Below are positions 34,929 to 43,642 of a stretch of DNA of 64,000 nt, in pieces. The notes below the pieces were generated by a model, which was given only the letters and a program-made list of their open reading frames with translations, ran no database searches and was not told the origin of the DNA. Origin of the DNA: Yersinia canariae (GTDB taxonomy: Bacteria > Pseudomonadota > Gammaproteobacteria > Enterobacterales > Enterobacteriaceae); contig NZ_CP043727.1 in assembly GCF_009831415.1 (NCBI RefSeq), positions 992,001 to 1,056,000 on the forward strand. The letters run 5' to 3'. The position numbers and the translations under genes were made by a program. The first letter of the stretch is position 1, and each line of letters begins with the position of its first letter.

Positions 34929-35639
34929 TTACTCAGCATCCACATTCGATATAACTTGCTCAACATCATCAAGTGTACCGATTTTCACTTCCCCAGTTCT
35001 GCACATCTTACTTTTGTCGATCAGTAAAATGGATTGTGTGGCGCGCTTGAGCAGCATGGTTTTGAATTCGGCATTAAATGGATTGGAATCCCACATAATG
35101 CCATCAGTATCAATGCCCTCACATGAGAAGATAAACAGGTCAATTTCGAGGGTTTTTAATAGCGAAAAAAGTGCTGGATTAACATAACAGGCATATTTTC
35201 GCTGTAGCCGCCCCCCGGCACTGATCAGCTCGATATTTTGATGTTTCGCCAATTCCTGACAAATCCGCACACTGTTGGTAAACACGGTGATATCGATATC
35301 CGGGAGTTTTTTGGCTAAATACCAACAGGTTGAGCTGGCATCCAGCGCAATCACCATTCCACTTTCAATTAAAGACAAAGCATGCGCGGCAATGCTGGCT
35401 TTGCTGGACAGGTGACTTTTCAGGCGCGTAGTGAAAGGATCGCCGCTGTCTTTGGTGGCGCGTTTAATGCTTTTAGCTCGTCCGTGCTGACGGATGATCA
35501 ATCCCTGCGCTTGTAACTCATTCAGGTCACGGCGAATAGTTTCCTGACTGACCGCGAGTAAGTTTGCCAGGTCTGCCGTCGTCAGTGTTTCATGCTGTTT
35601 GATGTGTTGCAGTATTTCCTGGTGACGGGACGCTTTCAT
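34929..35639 (-). CDS. fucR: L-fucose operon activator (DeoR family)
   Basis: A 236-residue DeoR-type regulator: helix-turn-helix LTTADLANLLAVSQETIRRDLNELQAQGLI, sensor-domain motifs GMVIALDASSTCWYLAKKLPDIDITVFTNSV and IFSCEGIDTDGIMWDSNPFNAEFK. In E. coli FucR is activated by L-fuculose 1-phosphate. The start at 35639 follows GGAGAGGATC. It closes the fucPIKUR unit, the same order as in E. coli. The repeated TGACCGTTT motif upstream of fucP and fucA is its likely target. Confidence 0.92.
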   Translation of the reverse strand: MKASRHQEILQHIKQHETLTTADLANLLAVSQETIRRDLNELQAQGLIIRQHGRAKSIKRATKDSGDPFTTRLKSHLSSKASIAAHALSLIESGMVIALDASSTCWYLAKKLPDIDITVFTNSVRICQELAKHQNIELISAGGRLQRKYACYVNPALFSLLKTLEIDLFIFSCEGIDTDGIMWDSNPFNAEFKTMLLKRATQSILLIDKSKMCRTGEVKIGTLDDVEQVISNVDAE

Positions 35640-35732
35640 GATCCTCTCCATCAGCAAAGCCATGTATTTCATGTCTGACGAATACCAGCACGAAATACAT
35701 GGCTAAAGGCGTGAGGTTACGTGATCATCAAT

Positions 35733-36173
35733 TTAAAAAACAGGCGTTACCCCCTTCTTTAACAGAATATTGCCATACTTGGCGGTCTCCCCTGTGATGA
35801 CGATCGCAAATGCTTGTTCGGCGCGTTGGTAAAAGGCATAGCGGTCAATGCGCTCAACGGGCAGGGTTTTTTCTGTGCCGAAGAGTGCGTGTAAATAGCG
35901 TTCTTCAACTGAAGCATCCAGCGTGTCACCGTCGACTGCCGCCATCATCACCAGTGGTGGGGCGTAACTGTCTAATTCGAATAAAGGAATAGTGGCCTCC
36001 AATAAGGCGCTGACGGATAGCCCATCGGCATGAATCACTTGCGGCCCGCCGTTTTTACCAATGGCATGGGCGGGAAAATGGGCATCAGAGAAAATAATTT
36101 CATCACCGTGGCCCATTTCTGCCAATGTTTTTAGCAATTGTGGTGATAGCAGCGGCGAGATGGTTTTAAGCAT
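35733..36173 (-). CDS. fucU: L-fucose mutarotase
   Basis: A 146-residue cytoplasmic protein of the RbsD/FucU family ([35 protein letters not shown]). His22 in MGHGDEI and the C-terminal YGNILLKKG (Tyr and Asn) are the expected active-site positions. It interconverts alpha and beta anomers so that FucI receives the right form. It overlaps fucK by 8 bases. Length is near the E. coli protein (140). Confidence 0.94.
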   Translation of the reverse strand: MLKTISPLLSPQLLKTLAEMGHGDEIIFSDAHFPAHAIGKNGGPQVIHADGLSVSALLEATIPLFELDSYAPPLVMMAAVDGDTLDASVEERYLHALFGTEKTLPVERIDRYAFYQRAEQAFAIVITGETAKYGNILLKKGVTPVF

Positions 36174-37662
36174 GACATTCTCCTTTCAAGGCAATGGATT
36201 CAGTTATCGGTTCCGGATTTACTGTGAGCGCCTGATAAAGTGGTTGCTGCTCGCCCGGTTGATAATATTGATAGTGATAATTGACCTGAGCGCGAGCTTC
36301 TTCGGCGCTGGTGTAGTAACCCGTCGCATACCAGGCAAAGAGTGCCGCCCCCAGCACTGTTGTTTCAGATTCATCAATGACTTTAATGGGCAGATTGAGC
36401 ACGTCGGCTTTGATCTGGTTCCACAGAGCATTGCGGCTACCGCCACCGACCAGCAGTAATTCCCGAGTCCGGAACTCACCAATCCTTTCCAGCACCGCCA
36501 GATTATTTTTCAATTGCCAGGCAAGGCCCTCTAATGCGGAGCGGTAAAAGTGCCCCCGACCACTTGACAGCGATACCCCTTGCCAGCCGCCGGACAACTG
36601 ATGGCGCGCGTTTCCCAGCAAATTACAATCCATGCGCACGCCGTCAGCACCTGGTGCTATGTCCGTCGCCTCAGCAATCATTTGTTGGTAAACATTGGCA
36701 CAGGCATCATCGCGCCAGTACAGTTGGCGAACCCATTCCAACACCCCTGAGGCCAGCCACTGCAACCCTGGGTTAAATAAGCGCGGGCAACTGTCCAGTT
36801 CGCAAGTTGAACCGGCAAATTGTGGCAATAGGACGGTATTCACATTTGGCGTGCGGACCATCAGGATTTCCCAAGTTCCGGATGACAGCACCGGTTGGTC
36901 TAAATCCGCCCCGGAGCCAAATAAAGCAAATTGTGTATCGTGACCGGCAGAAACTACCGGTAAACCCGCCGGCAGCCCCAAATCAGCAGCAATATCCGGT
37001 AATAACTGACCAATAATTTCACCTGCGGCGACCATGGGTGGGAATAAATCGGCCTGAATACCTATTTTTTGTAAAATCTCGCCGCTAAATTGCTCGTGTT
37101 TCACATCCAGCAGTTGGCTGGTGCCCGCCATGGTGCGGTCAGTGGTAAATTCCCCGGTGAGGCGCTGGTTAATCAATGATGAAATAAACAGCCAGGCGTG
37201 CGCCTGCTCGACTAAGTCCGGCCGATTCTCTTGTAGCCAGATAAGTTTATATAATGTGTTAAAACTGAACTGACCAATGCCGGATATCTGCTGTAATTCC
37301 CCGGCAGACATATAGCGAGAGATATCTTCCATTACTGCCACTGTACGCGGGCACTTCCAACTAATAATCGGGTACAGCATGTTACCGCTGGCGTCCACTA
37401 AGGCCCCGTCCACACCAAAGGTGGTCACGGTCACCGCGTGAATCCTGCATTGATGGATCTGCGGCAGTAACTGGCGGCAGCACTGTACAAAACTGTGCAA
37501 AATGCCGTCCAACGGCCACAATTGCCATTGCGGATTGGTCGGGTCAGGCTGGCTGTGGTTGGGTAGCACGGCTTTAGCAACCACGACACCTTGAGGGTCA
37601 ACCGCGATCGCCCGGATGTTGGTTGCGCCGCAATCTAAAACGATGACCACATCGCGCTTCAT
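36166..37662 (-). CDS. fucK: L-fuculokinase
   Basis: A 498-residue FGGY kinase that makes L-fuculose 1-phosphate. Motifs are [17 protein letters not shown] at the N-terminus, [66 protein letters not shown] and [27 protein letters not shown]. The ATG at 37662 ([12 protein letters not shown]) follows AGGAG; the open frame extends 31 codons further but without support. It is slightly longer than E. coli FucK. It lies between fucI and fucU. Confidence 0.94.
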   Translation of the reverse strand: MKRDVVIVLDCGATNIRAIAVDPQGVVVAKAVLPNHSQPDPTNPQWQLWPLDGILHSFVQCCRQLLPQIHQCRIHAVTVTTFGVDGALVDASGNMLYPIISWKCPRTVAVMEDISRYMSAGELQQISGIGQFSFNTLYKLIWLQENRPDLVEQAHAWLFISSLINQRLTGEFTTDRTMAGTSQLLDVKHEQFSGEILQKIGIQADLFPPMVAAGEIIGQLLPDIAADLGLPAGLPVVSAGHDTQFALFGSGADLDQPVLSSGTWEILMVRTPNVNTVLLPQFAGSTCELDSCPRLFNPGLQWLASGVLEWVRQLYWRDDACANVYQQMIAEATDIAPGADGVRMDCNLLGNARHQLSGGWQGVSLSSGRGHFYRSALEGLAWQLKNNLAVLERIGEFRTRELLLVGGGSRNALWNQIKADVLNLPIKVIDESETTVLGAALFAWYATGYYTSAEEARAQVNYHYQYYQPGEQQPLYQALTVNPEPITESIALKGECHA

Positions 37663-37763
37663 AAAGGCTCCTGTCACTCGCACCAAGGGGTGTTTTCCCC
37701 TTGGTTTGATATTATTAGCCGCCTGAGAAGAGCGCTTCCCTGCGGCCCTTCTCAACCATCACA

Positions 37764-39542
37764 TTATTTTTTATATAACGGGCCGTAATTCTGGCAAGCG
37801 CGATAATCCTGCCCTTCGATATCCATACCGTGCGCGCCCCAAGCCGTTGGCCGGTATACACTTTCCTCTTCCACGTTATGCATACAAACCGGAATACGCA
37901 GCATTGACGCCAATGTAATTAAGTCTGCGCCTACATGGCCGATGGTCAGAACACCGTGGTTAGCCCCCCAATTCGCCATCACTGAATACACATCACTGAA
38001 TGGCCCTTTACCGGTCAAACGTGGCGCAAACCAGGTGGTTGGCCAGCTTGAATCAGTACGTTTATCCAGAGTGTCATGTACTGATTTTGGCAATTCAACA
38101 CTCCAGCCTTCGGCAATTTGTAATACCGGCCCTATACCCTTAATCAGATTGATGCGGCTCATGGTAAATGGCACGCCCCCACGGGTCAGGAAGCGAGAAG
38201 AGAAGCCGCCGCCACGGAAGTATTCATGAATCGCTGGGCACCATTCAGTTGCCGCCAGGCAGGCATCGGCTTCCTGCTGACTGACTTGCCAGTGTGGTTT
38301 GATGGTTGGTTTACCCTGTGCATCGTTTTGGCAACAAGTGCCATCCAATGCAGCAGAACCCGAGTTAATTAGGTGGATAATACCGTGCTCGGCCACGCCC
38401 TCAAGTTGGTGTCCTGTCACGCGCTGTACGGCTTCTGGCGACCAATAAGTGCGAACATCAGCAAAGATTTGTGCGGTGCCGGTCAGGGTATGGCCAAACA
38501 GCATTGCCACGCCGTTCAAACTGTCATTTTCGGTGGCGATAACCATAGGTTTTCGCACTCCGTTCCAGTCAAATGAACTGTTCAATAGTGCTTCGGCGGT
38601 ATCACCGTTCGGGTATTGATCCGTCCAATGGCGCTGCCCCTGGAAACCGGCTGCAATAGCGTTATAACCCAATGCTTCTTCACCAAAACCTTTGGCGGCC
38701 AGTTTTGAATTGCCTTGCATCATATCGCGGATACAAATGGCCATTTGCAGGCTTTCACGCAGCACTGCGCGGCTACTTTGTGGTGAGCGGCGATATTGCT
38801 CGGCATTTTTATCTGGGCCAAATTTGAAGTTGTTATCAGCCCATGACAGCGCCAATTCCAGTTCTTGTTCATCATAGATTTTGTGATCGATACGGCGGCG
38901 TAGTTCAGTCATATCAACCGCTTGCACTTTCATCCCTAACCAAGATTCAAAGAAATTATGGTCAACGATGGAACCGGCGATCCCCATCGATACTCCACCC
39001 AGTGAGAGGTAGCTTTTGCCTTTCAAGCTGGCGACAGCCAACCCCGCACGGGCAAAACGCAGCAGTTTTTCTTGCACATCGGCAGGGATGCGGGTGTCAT
39101 TGGCATCTTGTACGTCATGGCCGTAAATAGAGAAGGCGGGCAGCCCTTTCTGATTATGTGCTGCTAATGCAGCCGCCAGATAAACCGCGCCAGGGCGTTC
39201 GGTACCATTAAAGCCCCAAATTGCTTTCGGGCGGAACGGGTCCATATCAATCGTTTCGCTGCCGTAGCACCAGCACGGTGTCACGGTGATAGTCAGCCCG
39301 ATATTCTGTGCGCTGAATTTATCATCACAGGCGGCAGACTCTGCCATTCCGGCAATGCAGGTGTCAGCAATGACGCACTCAACCGGGGTTCCACAAGGAT
39401 GGCGGACCACTTCTTGCAGGAATTCTGCGGTGGCGCGAGCCATCTTCATGGTTTGCTCTTCCAGGGATTCACGCACACCCATTCTGCGGCCATCAATAAC
39501 CGGACGAATACCAATCTTTGGTAATTGAATTGTCTTTTTCAT
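37764..39542 (-). CDS. fucI: L-fucose isomerase
   Basis: A 592-residue cytoplasmic Mn-dependent aldose-ketose isomerase giving L-fuculose. It starts [32 protein letters not shown] and contains [39 protein letters not shown], which carries the metal-binding Glu and Asp, and ends in the C-terminal lid [29 protein letters not shown]. Length matches E. coli FucI (591). It is second in the fucPIKUR unit. Confidence 0.96.
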   Translation of the reverse strand: MKKTIQLPKIGIRPVIDGRRMGVRESLEEQTMKMARATAEFLQEVVRHPCGTPVECVIADTCIAGMAESAACDDKFSAQNIGLTITVTPCWCYGSETIDMDPFRPKAIWGFNGTERPGAVYLAAALAAHNQKGLPAFSIYGHDVQDANDTRIPADVQEKLLRFARAGLAVASLKGKSYLSLGGVSMGIAGSIVDHNFFESWLGMKVQAVDMTELRRRIDHKIYDEQELELALSWADNNFKFGPDKNAEQYRRSPQSSRAVLRESLQMAICIRDMMQGNSKLAAKGFGEEALGYNAIAAGFQGQRHWTDQYPNGDTAEALLNSSFDWNGVRKPMVIATENDSLNGVAMLFGHTLTGTAQIFADVRTYWSPEAVQRVTGHQLEGVAEHGIIHLINSGSAALDGTCCQNDAQGKPTIKPHWQVSQQEADACLAATEWCPAIHEYFRGGGFSSRFLTRGGVPFTMSRINLIKGIGPVLQIAEGWSVELPKSVHDTLDKRTDSSWPTTWFAPRLTGKGPFSDVYSVMANWGANHGVLTIGHVGADLITLASMLRIPVCMHNVEEESVYRPTAWGAHGMDIEGQDYRACQNYGPLYKK

Positions 39543-39593
39543 AATAGATCCTTATGTTCTGTAGCAAATTTAATTTATCAGTTCACCGCGAAT

Positions 39594-40913
39594 TTAATTC
39601 GTAGGTACAGTTTTGAACTTGGCGAAAATAAAGATAATAGCGAAACACAGTGCCGGAATAAGTTCTGCTGTCGGGATATTTCCCGCAGCATCACTGGCCA
39701 GCCCCATAATCGGTGTTACAATACCGCCACCAACAATAGTCATCACAATAATGGATGCGCCATATTTGGTGTCTTGATTTAGATTCTTAATGCCCAGAGA
39801 AAATATAGTTGGATACTGTATTGACATAAACATACTGCATAATGTCAGTGCTAATAACCCAATGTGCCCGCCAAAGGCGGCTGAAATAATACAAAGTAGC
39901 ATTGAGATTAAAGCATAGGCGGCTAATACTTTCTCAGGCGCGAAGCGGGTAATTAACCAGGTCCCGCTGAATCGTCCAATAAAGAAACATACCATGGTGG
40001 CCGTTAAATAATTTGCTGCGTATCCCGGTGTAACATCTGGCAACTCTTCAATGGCGTAACGAATTAAATAACTCCAACATGCGGTTTGTGCACCAACATA
40101 ACAAAATTGTGCTAATACTGCCCAGCGCCAGTGAGTTATTTTTAATAAGCGCGGTAGTGATGCAAAGAAAGAGCCGTTTTGTGTATCGTTAGATTCACTT
40201 TTTATTGTAGGGAAACGGGTGATAAGAATTAATAGCGCAACAAAAATAACTACTGCCACAATAATCAAATAAGGTAATTGTACGGCTTTGACCAAACTAT
40301 GGTGATAGCTATTCAAGTCCTCAACAGACAATTTATCTAATACTTCCTGTGTCTGATGGGGGACATTAGAGAGGATTAAACTTTGCCCGAATACTACGGC
40401 GATAATGGCACCAAAGGAGTTAAAAGTCTGCGCCAGATTGATACGGAAATGGCCAGTTTTCTCCGGCCCCAATACTGTCACAAAGGGATTGGCGGCAGTT
40501 TCAAGGCAGCCTAAACCTGCGGCAATGATGAATAAACCGATTAAAAACAAGGTGTAATTCATTGTTTCAGCGGCAGGCCAGAATAAGGCAGCGCCAAAGG
40601 CGTAGAACAGTAGCCCGGTAATGATCCCTGCTTTATAGCTGAATCTTTTCATTAAGATCCCAGCGGGAATGGGAATCAAAAAGTAACCAAAATAGAAAGA
40701 GGATTGAATCAGCCCGGCCTGGAAATTGGTCAGAGTAAATGCCTGCTGAAACTGTGGTAATAAAATATCATTCAAGTTGTTTGCTACTGCCCAAAGGAAG
40801 AACAGTGAGCACAGCAGTGCGAAAGGAATCAGATATCTTTTTTTATTTGCCGACTCGTCAGTTACCGAGGCGGAAATTTTGGTGCTATCTGTTTGTATTA
40901 AAATATTTCCCAT
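39594..40913 (-). CDS. fucP: L-fucose:proton symporter
   Basis: A 439-residue MFS permease with 12 expected membrane segments. FucP marks are LLCSLFFLWAVANNLNDILLPQFQQAFTLTNFQAGLIQSSFYFGYFL, where the Asn-Asp pair includes the protonation Asp of the E. coli protein, and AAGLGCLETAANPFVTVLGPE with the other key Glu. The start at 40913 follows GAGGGC. It is first of the minus-strand fuc unit and divergent from fucA. Confidence 0.95.
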   Translation of the reverse strand: MGNILIQTDSTKISASVTDESANKKRYLIPFALLCSLFFLWAVANNLNDILLPQFQQAFTLTNFQAGLIQSSFYFGYFLIPIPAGILMKRFSYKAGIITGLLFYAFGAALFWPAAETMNYTLFLIGLFIIAAGLGCLETAANPFVTVLGPEKTGHFRINLAQTFNSFGAIIAVVFGQSLILSNVPHQTQEVLDKLSVEDLNSYHHSLVKAVQLPYLIIVAVVIFVALLILITRFPTIKSESNDTQNGSFFASLPRLLKITHWRWAVLAQFCYVGAQTACWSYLIRYAIEELPDVTPGYAANYLTATMVCFFIGRFSGTWLITRFAPEKVLAAYALISMLLCIISAAFGGHIGLLALTLCSMFMSIQYPTIFSLGIKNLNQDTKYGASIIVMTIVGGGIVTPIMGLASDAAGNIPTAELIPALCFAIIFIFAKFKTVPTN

Positions 40914-41130
40914 GATGCCCTCGTCAGATGTTGCACTTATTCTACTCGTCTTGAAATACGGAATGTTCGACGGAAGTCTTTTATTTAATGAATGATATTT
41001 TTCTCTGACTGACATAAACCGTTAGAGTGGAAAACAAAATATATTCATTGCGTTAAGTCCTGTTCTTTATAAGGTAAAAATCACCAAAAAGTATGAGCTG
41101 AATCACATTGGTAACTCAATGCTAATATTT

Positions 41131-41146
41131 TGTGATGATAGTCACT
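41131..41146. promoter_or_regulatory. CRP-like site in the fucP-fucA region
   Basis: TGTGA-TGATAG-TCACT matches the CRP consensus TGTGA-N6-TCACA at 9 of 10 positions. It is 218 bases from the fucP start. Fucose genes are known CRP targets in E. coli. Confidence 0.6.
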
Positions 41147-41164
41147 TTAAATAAAAACAATTCA

Positions 41165-41319
41165 TGACCGTTTGAAATGAATTGTGTTTCAAACACACAA
41201 CCGTAATGACCGATTTTTTTATTTCCGACACAAACGGTCAATTCACATTGGAAATGGATATATTTATCTGGTGGGTAATGGATTTGACCGTTTAATCATA
41301 TTGGTTTTTCAAACGGACA
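41165..41319. promoter_or_regulatory. Five copies of a TGACCGTTT motif, candidate FucR boxes
   Basis: The nonamer occurs forward at 41165-41173 and 41285-41293 (exact) and at 41207-41215 (TGACCGATT). It occurs inverted at 41232-41240 (AAACGGTCA, exact) and 41311-41319 (AAACGGACA). The first copy is followed by an inverted repeat GTTTGAAA (41170-41177) / TTTCAAAC (41187-41194). All lie in the 606-base gap between divergent fucP and fucA, nowhere else I could see. The rest of 40914-41519 is AT-rich promoter and leader sequence without a gene. Confidence 0.7.
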
Positions 41320-41519
41320 TTTTATAAAAGTAAATAAGAGTTAAATTGCCACAAAGTGATGAATAGTCATGATCGGGTTCACGTTTTTGTATGCTTTATT
41401 TTTTACTTTAATTAAATAAGCGAAAAATATATCGCATATTCATCATTAACGTTTGTTAGCTCACATCCATTATTTAATGCGTTTTATATTTAGGTAGTTG
41501 CATCCTAAGAGAGGAAAAA

Positions 41520-42167
41520 ATGAAGAAAGAAGCATTGGCGCGCGATATTATTAATACTTGCCTGGAAATGACCCGCTTAGGCCTTAACCATGGCACCGCT
41601 GGCAATGTTAGTGTGCGCTATCAGGATGGATTTCTGATTACGCCATCGGGTATTGCCTACGACAAACTGACCGAATCGCACATTGTTTATATTGATGCGG
41701 ACGGCCATCACGAAGTGGGTAAAGTCCCGTCCAGTGAATGGCGCTTTCATCAGGCGGTTTATCAAACCCGACCTGATGCCAATGCGGTAGTACACAATCA
41801 TTCTGTTCACTGCACGGCTGTTTCTATTCTCAATCGCCCGATTCCTGCCATTCATTACATGATTGCCGCCGCGGGTGGCGATGATATTCCTTGTGCGCCT
41901 TATGCCACTTTTGGCACCAAAGCACTTTCAGAGCATGTTGCGGTGGCGATGAAAAACCGTAAAGCCACGCTTTTGCAACATCACGGGCTGATAGCGTGTG
42001 AAGAAAATCTGCCAAAAGCACTGTGGCTAGCTCATGAAGTGGAGGTTTTGGCGACACTGCTGCTGGCTATTTTGCCGATTGTTGACGAAGTGCCGGTGTT
42101 ATCCAAAGAAGAAATCAGTGTGGTATTGGAGAAATTCAAAACCTACGGTTTGCGGGTCGAAGAGTAA
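41520..42167 (+). CDS. fucA: L-fuculose-1-phosphate aldolase
   Basis: A 215-residue class II aldolase that splits L-fuculose 1-phosphate into DHAP and L-lactaldehyde. Zn ligands His92 and His94 are in VVHNHSVH, His155 is in LLQHHGLIA, and catalytic Glu73 is in PSSEWRFH. Sequence is nearly collinear with E. coli FucA at the same length, including the C-terminal VLEKFKTYGLR. GAGAGGAAAAA precedes the ATG. It is 47 bases upstream of fucO. Confidence 0.97.
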   Translation: MKKEALARDIINTCLEMTRLGLNHGTAGNVSVRYQDGFLITPSGIAYDKLTESHIVYIDADGHHEVGKVPSSEWRFHQAVYQTRPDANAVVHNHSVHCTAVSILNRPIPAIHYMIAAAGGDDIPCAPYATFGTKALSEHVAVAMKNRKATLLQHHGLIACEENLPKALWLAHEVEVLATLLLAILPIVDEVPVLSKEEISVVLEKFKTYGLRVEE

Positions 42168-42214
42168 CTGGTGGGCAAAAATAGCCGCTGGATTAAAACA
42201 CTGAGGAATCAATC

Positions 42215-43363
42215 ATGAACAGAATGATTTTAAATGAAACGGCGTGGTTTGGTCGTGGTTCACTAGGGGCTCTGACCGATGAAGTCACACGGCGGGGTTA
42301 CCAAAAAGCATTAGTGGTTACAGATAAAATATTGCTCGAATGTGGCGTGGCAACCCGCCTAACGAGTTGTTTGGCACAGGCTGGCCTGGATTTCGCTGTT
42401 TTTGATGCGGTTAAACCCAATCCGACCATCAGTATTGTGCAACAAGGGGTCGCTGCTTTTCGTCAAAGTGGGGCGGATTATCTGATAGCTCTGGGGGGCG
42501 GTTCACCGCAAGATACCTGTAAAGCTATTGGTATCATTATCAATAACCCTGAGTTTGCCGATGTGCGCAGCTTGGAAGGGGTCGCCGATACACGTAAACC
42601 TGGCGTACCGATTTTGGCTATCCCAACGACTGCGGGGACGGCCGCGGAAGTGACCATTAACTATGTGATTACTGACGAAGAGCGGCGGCGCAAGTTTGTC
42701 TGTGTCGACCCTCATGCCATTCCAGCCGTGGCATTTATTGACGCAGATATGATGGACAGCATGCCCGCAGCGCTGAAAGCGGCTACCGGTGTGGATGCTT
42801 TGACTCATGCTATTGAAGGTTATTTGACGAAAGGCGCGTGGGAACTGACTGATACTTTGCATCTCAAGGCCATTGAGGTTATCAGCCGTTCCTTGCGGGC
42901 ATCAGTAAAAGGGGATGCCGCTGCGACTGAGGATATGGCACTCGGGCAGTATATTGCCGGTATGGGCTTTTCGAATGTGGGCCTTGGGTTAGTGCACGGT
43001 ATGGCTCACCCGCTCGGGGCGTTTTATAACATGCCACATGGCGTAGCCAATGCCATTTTATTACCTTATATCATGCGCTATAACGCCACTTTTACCGGTG
43101 AGCGTTTCCGTCAGATTGCCTTGGCTATGGGGCTGGAAAATGCACTGAATGCGCCACTGGAACAAGTCCGTGAGCAAACTGTCCAGGCAGTATTTGCACT
43201 AAATCGTGATATTGGCATTCCCGCAGCCCTGAGCAATGTCGGGATGCGGGCTGACGATATTCCCGCGCTGGCAGTAGCAGCATTGGCTGATGTCTGTACG
43301 GGGGGGAACCCACGGGAAACCTCGGTTGATGAAATTATGGCGCTTTATCATCAAGCCTGTTGA
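42215..43363 (+). CDS. fucO: L-lactaldehyde reductase (1,2-propanediol oxidoreductase)
   Basis: A 382-residue iron-dependent group III alcohol dehydrogenase that reduces L-lactaldehyde to 1,2-propanediol under anaerobic conditions. The NAD-binding motif is ALGGGSPQDTCKAIG. The metal-site region is TGVDALTHAIEGYLTKGAWELTD and GLGLVHGMAHPLGAFYNMPHGVANA, which supplies the His residues. Length equals E. coli FucO. It ends the fucAO unit before a strong terminator. Confidence 0.96.
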   Translation: MNRMILNETAWFGRGSLGALTDEVTRRGYQKALVVTDKILLECGVATRLTSCLAQAGLDFAVFDAVKPNPTISIVQQGVAAFRQSGADYLIALGGGSPQDTCKAIGIIINNPEFADVRSLEGVADTRKPGVPILAIPTTAGTAAEVTINYVITDEERRRKFVCVDPHAIPAVAFIDADMMDSMPAALKAATGVDALTHAIEGYLTKGAWELTDTLHLKAIEVISRSLRASVKGDAAATEDMALGQYIAGMGFSNVGLGLVHGMAHPLGAFYNMPHGVANAILLPYIMRYNATFTGERFRQIALAMGLENALNAPLEQVREQTVQAVFALNRDIGIPAALSNVGMRADDIPALAVAALADVCTGGNPRETSVDEIMALYHQAC

Positions 43364-43394
43364 ACAAAACGGTTACTTGTCACAAATCCACCAG

Positions 43395-43428
43395 AAAGTC
43401 ATGGGGCGGTTTTAATCCCCATGACTTT
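43395..43428 (+). terminator. Terminator of fucAO
   Basis: AAAGTCATGGGG (43395-43406) and CCCCATGACTTT (43417-43428) form a 12-base perfect stem with a 10-base loop, 31 bases after the fucO stop and followed by ATTG. Confidence 0.75.
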
Positions 43429-43444
43429 ATTGATGCCAAACAAC

Positions 43445-43483
43445 TCCCGCTCTACCCAAAAGAGGTAGGGTTACTGCGCGGGA
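43445..43483 (+). promoter_or_regulatory. Structured leader candidate upstream of dmsA
   Basis: TCCCGC (43445-43450) pairs with GCGGGA (43478-43483). Nested inside, CTACC (43452-43456) pairs with GGTAG (43464-43468) around a 7-base loop, leaving a 9-base single-stranded patch. It is about 160 bases from the dmsA start and could be part of the 5' leader or a promoter element. No clear FNR box was found nearby. Confidence 0.4.
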
Positions 43484-43642
43484 CGGTATATTTATTATCC
43501 TAACTATAACAACTGCTGTTACTGGGCCTCGCGCTCCGCCTCAACTTCTCCTTCCCGCTGAATTACTCATTTTTTTGAATTAATCGGATGTCATCCAATG
43601 CGATGTCCTCCATTTTCTGGAATGCAACCAAGTGGGAATCTT

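Noticed and set aside
43430..43642. FNR box upstream of dmsA
   Set aside because: TTGAATTAATCGG near 43576 looks similar, but spacing and right half do not fit TTGAT-N4-ATCAA.
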